NCBI GenBank assembly: GCA_022763425.1
Contig: JALEGD010000001.1
Span: forward strand, 434,001-498,000
Direction: 5' to 3'
Length of the DNA: 64,000 nt
DNA from: Pelagibacteraceae bacterium
GTDB taxonomy: Bacteria > Pseudomonadota > Alphaproteobacteria > Pelagibacterales > Pelagibacteraceae
Within the stretch, counting starts at the first letter, position 1. Each line of letters opens with the position of its first letter. Below are positions 11,583-19,006 of this stretch, in pieces. A program made the translations under genes and the position numbers. The notes below the pieces were generated by a model that saw only the letters and a program-made list of their open reading frames with translations, was not told the DNA's origin and did no database searches.

Positions 11583-11693
11583 ATGGATAAAAAAACTAAG
11601 AAAAAAAATTATATCACTCTTGGAATATTAGTTGTTATTATGATTTTTTTATTTTTTATTACAATTTATCAAATTGGCGTTTCACTAAAATAA
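11583..11693 (+). CDS. Small single-helix membrane protein in the CoxF position of the cox operon
   Basis: A 36-codon frame starts with ATG directly after the ctaB stop and ends directly before the ctaG GTG, with no spare bases. It encodes a lysine-rich head (MDKKTKKKN), one hydrophobic helix of about 18 residues (IT to IT) and a short tail (YQIGVSLK). Many alphaproteobacterial cox operons carry a tiny membrane protein, often called CoxF, between ctaB and ctaG, so position and topology suggest the same. Exact abutment and same-strand frame argue for a real gene. I cannot assign a biochemical role. Confidence 0.75.
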   Translation: MDKKTKKKNYITLGILVVIMIFLFFITIYQIGVSLK

Positions 11694-12218
11694 GTGTCTA
11701 AAACCTTTAAAATCAATCCTAAATACTTAGTAGTATTAGTTATAGGGATGATAGGTTTATCTTTCGCTTCAGTCCCGCTTTATGATCTATTTTGTAGGGT
11801 TACGGGTTTTGGCGGAACTACTCAAAAGACTAACAAAGAGTCAAAGGTCGTTTTAGATAAAAAAATTAAAATAAGATTTGATGCGAATACCAGCCCTGAT
11901 TTATCTTTTAACTTTAAACCTGCTAAAAATTTGAGTGAGGTTAAAATAGGAGAAGTTAATACTATTAAATTTTTAGTTGAGAATCAGCAACCTGAACCAG
12001 AAAAAGTGATATCAACTTTTAATACCAGCCCCCCAATTGTTGGTAAGTATTTTCAAAAATTGCAGTGCTTTTGTTTTGAAAAACAAACAATAAAACCCAA
12101 TGAAATTAAAGAATTTACAGTCGCATATTATATAGACCCAAAAATTGTGGAAGATCCAGCGACGAAAGGAACCAGTGAGATAACTTTATCTTACAGTCTA
12201 TTTAAAGTAAAAGATTGA
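11694..12218 (+). CDS. ctaG: Cytochrome c oxidase copper-assembly protein CtaG/Cox11
   Basis: Cox11-type copper chaperone (174 residues) that delivers copper to CuB of subunit I. One N-terminal transmembrane anchor (residues about 11-27) is followed by DLFCRVTGFGGTTQ and a periplasmic immunoglobulin-like domain with the copper-binding C125-F-C127 pair in LQCFCFEKQTI and the C-terminal TLSYSLFKV strand. The start is GTG at 11694, immediately after the 36-residue membrane protein. This is Cox11-type CtaG and not the unrelated Gram-positive CtaG. Confidence 0.97.
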   Translation: MSKTFKINPKYLVVLVIGMIGLSFASVPLYDLFCRVTGFGGTTQKTNKESKVVLDKKIKIRFDANTSPDLSFNFKPAKNLSEVKIGEVNTIKFLVENQQPEPEKVISTFNTSPPIVGKYFQKLQCFCFEKQTIKPNEIKEFTVAYYIDPKIVEDPATKGTSEITLSYSLFKVKD

Positions 12219-12226
12219 GAATTATT

Positions 12227-13015
12227 ATGGCAGTTGAAAAAAAACATGATTATCATTTAGTTGACCCAAGTCCTTGGCCAATTTTCTGTTCATTCGCAGC
12301 TTTAATTTTAGCAGTTGGTGCAGTTTATTATTTTACCTCTAAAAATTTATGGTTGGTTTATGTGGGGGCAGCAGTAACGCTATACGGTATGTTCATGTGG
12401 TTTAGAGATGTCATTAATGAGGCCGAGCATAATGGAGATCACACTCCAGTTGTTCAAATTGGCATGAGATATGGAATGATACTTTTCATTGTTTCTGAAG
12501 TCATGTTTTTTGTAGCATGGTTCTGGGCATATTTTGATGCAAGTCTTTACCCTGATGCAGTTGGCGGGTCAGTATGGCCTCCAAAAGGAATTGAAACATT
12601 GGACCCATGGCATATCCCTTTAATTAACACATTAATTTTATTATTATCTGGAACCACTGTAACTTGGGCTCATCACGCTCTATTAGAAAATGACAGAAAG
12701 AGTTTAAAACAAGGTTTAATTTTAACAGTTATACTAGGTGCAATATTTACAATGTTCCAAGCGTATGAATATGTGGTTGCGCCATTTAATCTATCATCAG
12801 GAATTTACGGAGCTACATTTTATATGGCGACAGGCTTCCATGGATTTCATGTGTTAGTTGGAACATTATTTTTATTAGTATGTTTATTCAGAGTAAATGC
12901 TGGACATTATAAACCAGATCATCACTTTGGATTTGAAGCAGCTGCATGGTATTGGCATTTTGTTGATGTTGTATGGCTATTTTTATTTGCTGCAGTCTAC
13001 ATTTGGGGCAGTTAA
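12227..13015 (+). CDS. coxC: Cytochrome c oxidase subunit III
   Basis: Subunit III (262 residues, seven predicted helices) stabilises subunit I and lines the proton and oxygen entry paths. Typical blocks are KHDYHLVDPSPWPI, RYGMILFIVSEVMFFVAWFWAYFD, LLSGTTVTWAHHALLE, ATGFHGFHVLVGTLFL and AAWYWHFVDVVWLFLF. I chose the ATG at 12227, which gives the standard MAVEKKHDYH start; a TTG four codons upstream (12215) overlaps the ctaG stop and is less likely. Confidence 0.98.
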   Translation: MAVEKKHDYHLVDPSPWPIFCSFAALILAVGAVYYFTSKNLWLVYVGAAVTLYGMFMWFRDVINEAEHNGDHTPVVQIGMRYGMILFIVSEVMFFVAWFWAYFDASLYPDAVGGSVWPPKGIETLDPWHIPLINTLILLLSGTTVTWAHHALLENDRKSLKQGLILTVILGAIFTMFQAYEYVVAPFNLSSGIYGATFYMATGFHGFHVLVGTLFLLVCLFRVNAGHYKPDHHFGFEAAAWYWHFVDVVWLFLFAAVYIWGS

Positions 13016-13021
13016 AATTTT

Positions 13022-13660
13022 CTGAAGTCCAAATTTTTTAATTTATTTACTTATTTTATAATTCTCATACTCTTTTCACTTGGGTCTTGGCAAGTTTATA
13101 GGCTTCAATGGAAAAATGAACTAATATCAGAAATATCAAAGTCATACTTAAAGCCATCTAAAAATTTTAGTTCTAATTCAGAATTATATTCTAAAGTTCA
13201 AATTACAGGAAAGATTCTTCATGAACCCATATTTGTTTACTCGCTGGGATCAAAAGGTAGTTATGGGTACGATGTATATTTGCCGATTGAAACTGTAGGT
13301 ACAATTGTATTATCCAAGGCAGGCTGGTCACCAAAAAAATTTAAATTAGCTAAAAAGGACTTCGAAGACGTCAAAGTTTTTGATGCTATTTTATTAAAAC
13401 CAAAAAGAAGAAATGCATTTACTCCTGATAATTCCACTGATCTTATTTTCTTTTTGGATATGTCAGTACTTGAGTTAAATTATAAAAAAAAACTATTTCC
13501 TCTAATTGCAGAAAATAATTCAAATCTTTTAAAAGAGTATAATCTAAAAAAAACAGAGAAAATTAAATTACCAAATAATCATTTGCAATATGCTTTAACA
13601 TGGTACAGTTTATGCTTTGTGATAATTATAGCATTCTTAGTTTACAGAAAAAAAATATGA
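13022..13660 (+). CDS. SURF1-family oxidase assembly protein, apparently starting at CTG
   Basis: SURF1 (Shy1) helps insert heme a into subunit I. The frame reads LKSKFFNLFTYFII, then the family-defining LGSWQVYRLQWK with the first transmembrane helix, the central domain, the conserved YGYDVYLPIE and KAGWSPKKFK blocks, and the C-terminal helix near LQYALTWYSLCFVIII. Together these give 212 residues, a normal SURF1 length. Between the coxC stop (13013-13015) and the first conserved residues there is no ATG, GTG or TTG in frame; CTG at 13022 is the only near-cognate start placed to keep the whole first helix. A start at TTG 13280 would lose that helix and half the protein. The stop overlaps the thrC ATG as ATGA. 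Confidence 0.85.
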   Translation: MKSKFFNLFTYFIILILFSLGSWQVYRLQWKNELISEISKSYLKPSKNFSSNSELYSKVQITGKILHEPIFVYSLGSKGSYGYDVYLPIETVGTIVLSKAGWSPKKFKLAKKDFEDVKVFDAILLKPKRRNAFTPDNSTDLIFFLDMSVLELNYKKKLFPLIAENNSNLLKEYNLKKTEKIKLPNNHLQYALTWYSLCFVIIIAFLVYRKKI

Positions 13661-15036
13661 AATATTTTAGTACAAGAGACAAAAACTTAGATTTAACATT
13701 TAAAGAAATATTCTTTAAAGGTCTTTCGCAAGATGGAGGTTTATTTTTACCAAAAAATATTCCAGTTATCTCATCTTCAGATTTAAAAAAGTTTAGCAAT
13801 TATAATTTTCAAGAAATGAGCTATGAAATATTTAGCTTATTTGTAGGTGATACATTTTCTCAAGATGAATTAAGATCTATAATTGATAAAGCATACGCAA
13901 CTTTTCGAAATGATAATATTGTAGACATCAAAAAGCTTGATCACATCTCTTTTGTCCAGCTTCATCACGGACCAACACTGGCATTTAAAGATATTGCCAT
14001 GCAAGTTCTAGGACAAATGTATGAGTTTCTTTTAAAGGAGACAAATCAAAAAATTAATCTTGTTACTGCAACATCTGGAGATACAGGAGCAGCAGCTATT
14101 GATGCAATTCAAAATAAAAAAAATATTAACATTTTTGTTTTACATCCGGATAATAGAATTTCTGAGGTCCAAAGAAAACTCATGACTACCTATGATGCAA
14201 ACAATGTTTTTAATATAGCAATCAAAGGTAGTTTTGATGATTGTCAAAAAATCGTTAAGGACATGTTTGTCGATAAAGAATTTTCAAATCATATTAATAT
14301 GTCTGGTGTAAACTCTATAAATTGGGCACGTATTATCGCGCAAATAGTTTATTATTTTTATATTTTTTACAAATGTAACAAAAAAGACTCTATTGTAGTT
14401 TCAGTTCCCACAGGAAATTTTGGAGATGTTTACGCAGGATATGTAGCAAAACAGATGGGCTTAAACATAAAAAATCTAATCGTTGCAACAAATCAGAATA
14501 ATATTTTAGAACGCTGTATTAAAAGCGGTGAATATAAGCCTTTAGAAGTTGTTGGATCTATATCTCCTAGTATGGATATTCAAGTTGCTAGTAATTTTGA
14601 GAGAATTTTATTTTATTTATGTAAACAAAATTCTGATGAACTAAGTAATTTAATGAATGATTTAAAAACTAAAGGATTTTTTAATCTTTCACAAACTCAG
14701 TTAAAAAATTTACAAAAGGATTTTTCAGCAAGTAGCTGCAGCGAAGATGAAACTCTTGAGATTATAAGAGATATTTATAACAAACATAAATATATTATTG
14801 ATCCTCATACTGCGACTGCTGTCAAACCACTAAATCAAGAAAATTATAAAGATGATGAGTGTTTTTGTTTTGAGACCGCACACCCATCAAAATTTCCGCT
14901 TGCAATTAATAAAGCTATTAATGAATTTCCTAATTTGCCCAATGAATTCAATGGGATCGATAACAAAATAGAAAAATTTGATATTCTAGATAATAATATA
15001 AATACTGTTAAAGAATATATTTTAAAAAAAATTTAA
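13657..15036 (+). CDS. thrC: Threonine synthase
   Basis: PLP-dependent lyase (459 residues) converting O-phosphohomoserine to threonine. The N-terminal MKYFSTRD and SQDGGLFLP segments, the PLP lysine in FVQLHHGPTLAFKDIAMQ, the phosphate-binding TATSGDTGAAA loop and VPTGNFGDVYAGY identify the fungal/proteobacterial threonine synthase class. The ATG at 13657 overlaps the SURF1 stop by four bases, so thrC is coupled to the oxidase operon, an arrangement known from other Alphaproteobacteria. Its partner thrB is nearby on the opposite strand. Confidence 0.97.
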   Translation: MKYFSTRDKNLDLTFKEIFFKGLSQDGGLFLPKNIPVISSSDLKKFSNYNFQEMSYEIFSLFVGDTFSQDELRSIIDKAYATFRNDNIVDIKKLDHISFVQLHHGPTLAFKDIAMQVLGQMYEFLLKETNQKINLVTATSGDTGAAAIDAIQNKKNINIFVLHPDNRISEVQRKLMTTYDANNVFNIAIKGSFDDCQKIVKDMFVDKEFSNHINMSGVNSINWARIIAQIVYYFYIFYKCNKKDSIVVSVPTGNFGDVYAGYVAKQMGLNIKNLIVATNQNNILERCIKSGEYKPLEVVGSISPSMDIQVASNFERILFYLCKQNSDELSNLMNDLKTKGFFNLSQTQLKNLQKDFSASSCSEDETLEIIRDIYNKHKYIIDPHTATAVKPLNQENYKDDECFCFETAHPSKFPLAINKAINEFPNLPNEFNGIDNKIEKFDILDNNINTVKEYILKKI

Positions 15037-15452
15037 TTCTCAACTTCAGATCTAGCTAACTCATCTGCCATATTATTATATTGATTATTGGCATGTCCCT
15101 TTACCCAATTCCACTGTACATTCTTTTCAGAATTTAATTGATCTAATTCATTCCAAAGATCTTTATTTTTTACATCTCGTTTGTTTGCTGTTTTCCAGCC
15201 GTTTTTTTTCCAATTCGAGATCCATTTCTCGATACCATCTTTAGTATATTTTGAATCTGTATAAATTTCTAAATCTTTACCTTTAACGTATTTGAGAGCA
15301 GATATCACAGCAGTTAGTTCCATTCTGTTATTTGTAGTATTATCTTTCGAGCCAGAAATTTTCTCAATTTTTTCACCATCTAAGATTATAGCGGCCCAAC
15401 CTCCACGACCAGGATTTCCAGAACACGCTCCATCAGTATAAATTTTAATCAT
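15033..15452 (-). CDS. rnhA: Ribonuclease HI
   Basis: Removes RNA from RNA-DNA hybrids. The 139-residue protein has all the expected catalytic residues: D7 in YTDGACSGNPG, E45 in NNRMELTAV, D66 in YTDSKY, H120 in VKGHANN and D130 in MADELAR. It overlaps thrB by eight bases upstream and thrC by four bases at its 3' end on the opposite strand. An RNase HII is also encoded (25728-26327). Confidence 0.97.
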   Translation of the reverse strand: MIKIYTDGACSGNPGRGGWAAIILDGEKIEKISGSKDNTTNNRMELTAVISALKYVKGKDLEIYTDSKYTKDGIEKWISNWKKNGWKTANKRDVKNKDLWNELDQLNSEKNVQWNWVKGHANNQYNNMADELARSEVEN

Positions 15453-16386
15453 ATAAAGTTTTATGTAAATTCTTATAAAAATAATCCATTTTAATTAAAT
15501 ATTCGCGTGGATCTTTTTTCCTAACCTCTGCATTTTTGGGTGTATTTTTTAAATCATATAATCTTGTTACAAAAAATCGAATAGCTGCACCAAGACATAG
15601 TATATTAAGTGATCTTAATTCTTTATTACTTATTTTTTTGATAGACAGGTATCCTTGTAAAAGTTTTTTTATTTTTAATTTATTAATATTATTTTGATTA
15701 AAACAGAATGCATTAATACATACTGCAAGTTCATACAAATAAGGACTGTTACATGAAAAATAAAAATCTATAAAACCAGAAAATTTATCATTTTTGAAAA
15801 AGATATTATCCGGAAATAGATCTGCATGTATTATCCCACTAGAAAGTTTTCTCGGTTTATATTGTTTATATATTTTTAGATACTTTTTTAATTTTTTTGA
15901 ATAATTAGGGTAATTTTTTTTAGTTTTATTAAATATTTTTACCCACTCATTATAACCAAGAGTATTTTTTCTTTTAAGTTTTATCCGTGACGAAATTTGA
16001 TGAAATTTTGCAATTTGTTTTCCTACATTTAAACAGTTTTTGTATGAAAGCTTTCTTTTTGACTTTCCATCTAGAAAAGACACAATAATTGCTGGTTTAT
16101 TATTAATTTTAAAGATTGATCTATTATTTTTATTTCTAATAGGTTTTGGGCATTTAATTTTTTTTTTGTTTAGTGCATCCATTAAATTAACAAAGAATGG
16201 TACATCTTGTTTACGAACACGCTTTTCAAAAATCGTAAGTATTAATTTTTGTTTTGATGTTTTGATAAAGTAATTAGTATTTTCTATTCCTTCTTTGATG
16301 CCATGAAATTTTTCTAATTTACCGATATCATAATTATGAATAATTTTTTTTATGTCGATTAATTTTAATTTTGTAAATACAGCCAT
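15445..16386 (-). CDS. thrB: Homoserine kinase (aminoglycoside-phosphotransferase-fold type)
   Basis: Phosphorylates homoserine to O-phosphohomoserine, the substrate of ThrC. The 313-residue protein belongs to the APH-fold homoserine kinases found in Proteobacteria, not the GHMP type: GIKEGIENTNYFIKTSK, ILTIFEKR, and the catalytic loop GIIHADLFPDNIFFKND with the metal-binding aspartate in SGFIDFYFSC. It overlaps rnhA by eight bases, the common thrB-rnhA arrangement in Alphaproteobacteria. Its reading is unusually lysine- and asparagine-rich, in keeping with the AT-rich genome. Confidence 0.95.
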   Translation of the reverse strand: MAVFTKLKLIDIKKIIHNYDIGKLEKFHGIKEGIENTNYFIKTSKQKLILTIFEKRVRKQDVPFFVNLMDALNKKKIKCPKPIRNKNNRSIFKINNKPAIIVSFLDGKSKRKLSYKNCLNVGKQIAKFHQISSRIKLKRKNTLGYNEWVKIFNKTKKNYPNYSKKLKKYLKIYKQYKPRKLSSGIIHADLFPDNIFFKNDKFSGFIDFYFSCNSPYLYELAVCINAFCFNQNNINKLKIKKLLQGYLSIKKISNKELRSLNILCLGAAIRFFVTRLYDLKNTPKNAEVRKKDPREYLIKMDYFYKNLHKTLYD

Positions 16387-16432
16387 TTTTTATTTTACAT
16401 TTTTAAATTTTAGCATAGGTATGTATAGACTT

Positions 16433-16663
16433 ATGGATAAAAAAGTTAAACAACCGATTCAAGTAAATCTTGATAAAGATCGTGTATATTTTTGGTGCAC
16501 CTGCGGGCTATCAGACAAACAACCAATGTGTGATGGATCACACAAAGGTAAGTCAGAAAAAAAATCTCAAAGTTTTAGAGTTGAAGAGACTAAGGAGTAT
16601 TATCTTTGTACATGTAAATTAACAAACAACCCACCATATTGTGATGGTTCACATAATTCTTAA
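16433..16663 (+). CDS. Tandem CDGSH iron-sulfur protein
   Basis: A 76-residue protein that is little more than two CDGSH [2Fe-2S] motifs. Site one has C22, C24, C33, H37 (CTCGLSDKQPMCDGSH) and site two has C59, C61, C70, H74 (CTCKLTNNPPYCDGSH). This two-site arrangement matches the class of mitochondrial CISD3/Miner2, so it probably binds two clusters for electron or cluster transfer; the partner is unknown. The start is most likely the ATG at 16433; an in-frame ATG at 16421 would add four residues. No transmembrane anchor is kept with either start. The gene stands alone, eight bases from the end of atpF. Confidence 0.9.
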   Translation: MDKKVKQPIQVNLDKDRVYFWCTCGLSDKQPMCDGSHKGKSEKKSQSFRVEETKEYYLCTCKLTNNPPYCDGSHNS

Positions 16664-16671
16664 AAATATTA

Positions 16672-17163
16672 TTAATTAATATTTTTCAATTTTTCTATAG
16701 ATTGTTTAACTTTAGAAAGATTAATTTCTTCTTGTTTTTTACTATCTAGATTTTCAGTTAAAACCTTTTCGACAGTTTCAAGAGCAACCTTTGTTGCCAC
16801 TTTTTTTACTTGATTAATTGCATCATTTTTAGCTTGTTCAATTTTATTTTGAGCTGCTTTTTCTTTATTTTCTAAAGAAATCTTCATTTTTTCTAACGAA
16901 GCTGAAATTTCATCGTCACTTATTTTTTGAGCTTTAGCCAAAATATTTGAATTTTCTTCATCAGATTTTTCTAATTTACTTTTTGCCTCACTTAGAAGTT
17001 TTTCACTATTTGATTTCAACTCCTCTGCTTCATTAATTTTATTTTTTAATTCATTTATTTTATTATCAATTTGTCCCAACACAATTTGTGGAACTTTTTT
17101 AAAGACTAAAAGAAGCACAAAAAGAAAAAATGCGATAGCTACCCAAAAGCTTGCATCAAACAT
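16672..17163 (-). CDS. atpF: ATP synthase F0 subunit b
   Basis: Stator subunit b, 163 residues: one N-terminal transmembrane helix (DASFWVAIAFFLFVLLLVF) and a long charged coiled coil. It directly follows the b' gene with no gap. Having two diverged b-type genes is typical of Alphaproteobacteria and photosynthetic bacteria. The F1 genes are not in the window, so the F0 and F1 operons are separate, also typical of this class. Confidence 0.93.
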   Translation of the reverse strand: MFDASFWVAIAFFLFVLLLVFKKVPQIVLGQIDNKINELKNKINEAEELKSNSEKLLSEAKSKLEKSDEENSNILAKAQKISDDEISASLEKMKISLENKEKAAQNKIEQAKNDAINQVKKVATKVALETVEKVLTENLDSKKQEEINLSKVKQSIEKLKNIN

Positions 17164-17736
17164 TTAATTTAATTCTCCCATTTTCTTTTTGCTGATATCT
17201 TCAATCTTTTTAATAATAATGTTTTGATCAATTTCATCATTAAGTGAAAGCTCTTTAAGTAATTCTCCAGATACTTGACTTGCAATCGTTTGCACATCTT
17301 TAATTGAATTAGATTTAAAACTTTGTATTTCTTTTTCTGCTTTCTCAGTAAGTTCTGAAATGTTTTTATCTAATTCGTTCTTTTTTTTATCAAACTCAGC
17401 ATTTAATTTTTTTCTTCCGTTAGTGATAATTTCTTGAGCTTCTTTTTTTGAATTAGAAATTAATTCTTTATATTCATTATTTAATTTTTCAGTTTGCTCA
17501 GCTAGAGTTTTTGCTTCATCTACCAGATCACTTACGTAATCATTTCTTTGTTCAATACTTTCAGAAAGTCTTGGAAAAACTATTTTAGATATAACAATAT
17601 ACAGGCCTCCAAATGTTATAATTAACCAAAAAATTTGAGGCACCCAACTATTTGGATCAAGTTGAGGCATTCCACCGCTTTCAGCAGCAAAAGCTGCTGA
17701 AGAGGCAAAAATTGAAAATATTAAAACCCTTAACAT
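17164..17736 (-). CDS. atpF': ATP synthase F0 subunit b'
   Basis: Second stator subunit, 190 residues. A hydrophobic, signal-peptide-like N-terminus ending near AFAAES is followed by PQIFWLIITFGGLYIVISKIVFPRL, the conserved membrane helix of b' subunits, and then a long coiled coil. Forms a b-b' heterodimer with AtpF linking F0 to F1. It lies ten bases after atpE. Symbols for this gene vary (atpF', atpG, atpX). Confidence 0.92.
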   Translation of the reverse strand: MLRVLIFSIFASSAAFAAESGGMPQLDPNSWVPQIFWLIITFGGLYIVISKIVFPRLSESIEQRNDYVSDLVDEAKTLAEQTEKLNNEYKELISNSKKEAQEIITNGRKKLNAEFDKKKNELDKNISELTEKAEKEIQSFKSNSIKDVQTIASQVSGELLKELSLNDEIDQNIIIKKIEDISKKKMGELN

Positions 17737-17746
17737 TAAAAATTAT

Positions 17747-17974
17747 TTAAAATGCAAATAAGATAATTAATGCAACAACTAATCCAAATAATCCTGTAGC
17801 TTCTGCTAATGCGAAACCAAGTAATAAATTTGGAAATTGTTTTTGAGCCGCTGATGGATTTCTAATTGCTGCAGAAAGGTAATTACCAAAAATAGTACCA
17901 ATACCCACGCCTGCTCCAGCTAATGCTATCGCTGCAAGTCCTGCTCCAATTAATTTTGCTGCTGCTACTTCCAT
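17747..17974 (-). CDS. atpE: ATP synthase F0 subunit c
   Basis: The proteolipid of the rotor ring, 75 residues in two helices joined by the polar loop RNPSAAQKQ. The glycine-rich first helix reads AGAGVGIGTIFG, and the ion-binding carboxylate is E58 in FALAEATGLFGL. The residue after it is alanine, without the adjacent serine/threonine of typical Na+-binding c subunits, so proton coupling is the better guess. A good GGAGG-type ribosome-binding site (AAAGGAGGAAAA on the coding strand) lies upstream, suited to the high copy number of this subunit. Confidence 0.98.
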   Translation of the reverse strand: MEVAAAKLIGAGLAAIALAGAGVGIGTIFGNYLSAAIRNPSAAQKQFPNLLLGFALAEATGLFGLVVALIILFAF

Positions 17975-17988
17975 TTTTTCCTCCTTTG

Positions 17989-18720
17989 TTAATGATGTAA
18001 ATTAAGCGCATCATTTAAATAGATGCATGTTAAAATTGCAAAAACATACGCTTGAAGAAAAGCAACAAGTATCTCCAAGCCAGTTAATGCAACAGAAAAA
18101 CCTAATGGCAACCAACCACCTACTAAACCTAAACTAATCACAAAACCACCAAATACCTTCATCATAGTATGACCAGCCATCATGTTTGCAAAAAGTCTTA
18201 CTGACAAACTTACAGGTCTACTTAGGTAAGATATCACTTCAATTACAACTATAATTGGAAGCAATACTACCGGTACTCCTGAAGGTACAAATAATTTTAA
18301 ATATCCAAAGCCATGTTTAACAAAACCTATAATTGTAACACCTATAAAAATAAAAATTGCTAGTGCAAAAGTTACAATAATGTGACTTGTAACCGTGAAC
18401 GAGTAGGGGATCATTCCAATCATGTTACAAAATAATACAAAAAGAAATAAAGTTAAAATAAATGGAAAATAAGGTCTCGCCTTACTGCCCGCAGTTTCAG
18501 AAATCATTTTTGCTACAAATTCGTAGGCCATTTCAGCTAGCAACTGTAGCCTTGATGGTACTAATGATTTTTTTTTTGTCGCAAATATAAATAATAAAGA
18601 AATTGTAGCTACTGTTATTACCATAAATAAACTTGCATTACTGAATGAGATATCAAAGTTTCCTATTTCTATCTTTGGGCCAATGGTTTTGACCTCGAAC
18701 TGATTCATTGGATTTGCCAT
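17989..18720 (-). CDS. atpB: ATP synthase F0 subunit a
   Basis: Forms the proton half-channels against the c ring. The 243-residue protein has about six hydrophobic helices; the essential arginine is R175 in SLSVRLFANMMAGH, and the LLPIIVVIEVISYLSRPVS and LQAYVFAILTCIYLND blocks are typical. It lies between atpI and atpE with very short spacers, so the order is atpI-atpB-atpE-atpF'-atpF. Confidence 0.98.
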   Translation of the reverse strand: MANPMNQFEVKTIGPKIEIGNFDISFSNASLFMVITVATISLLFIFATKKKSLVPSRLQLLAEMAYEFVAKMISETAGSKARPYFPFILTLFLFVLFCNMIGMIPYSFTVTSHIIVTFALAIFIFIGVTIIGFVKHGFGYLKLFVPSGVPVVLLPIIVVIEVISYLSRPVSLSVRLFANMMAGHTMMKVFGGFVISLGLVGGWLPLGFSVALTGLEILVAFLQAYVFAILTCIYLNDALNLHH

Positions 18721-18725
18721 AAAAT

Positions 18726-18998
18726 TTAGTCTTTATTAATCATTTTAGAAGATCGCACAACATTAAATATGCCTGCAACTGATCCGATAATAAAAAAAAT
18801 TATTATAAAAACTGGCGTAGTTTCAAGCCATTTATCAACATAAAATCCTATGAAGCTTGCGACAAAAACAGCAGCAACAAACTCCGTACCCATTTTCATT
18901 GCAATCCCAAGAGGACTGGCATTTTTTTCTTTGATTTCTTTTTCTTTTAACTCTGATTGAATTTCTTTAACTTTGTCTTTTAATTCTTTGAGTTCCAT
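18726..18998 (-). CDS. atpI: ATP synthase assembly protein AtpI
   Basis: A 90-residue membrane protein with a charged N-terminal helix (about residues 1-30) and two transmembrane helices, ending VRSSKMINKD. Its place as first gene of the F0 cluster, five bases before atpB, and its AtpI/Mg-channel-like pattern (FVAAVFVASFIGFYVDKWL) identify it. AtpI assists c-ring assembly in other bacteria but is usually dispensable. Confidence 0.88.
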   Translation of the reverse strand: MELKELKDKVKEIQSELKEKEIKEKNASPLGIAMKMGTEFVAAVFVASFIGFYVDKWLETTPVFIIIFFIIGSVAGIFNVVRSSKMINKD

Positions 18999-19006
18999 TA
19001 ATTAAT

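Noticed and set aside
13280-13660. Short SURF1 starting at TTG 13280
   Set aside because: It would begin in the middle of a conserved strand and drop the first transmembrane helix and the LGSWQVYRL motif that are encoded in frame upstream.
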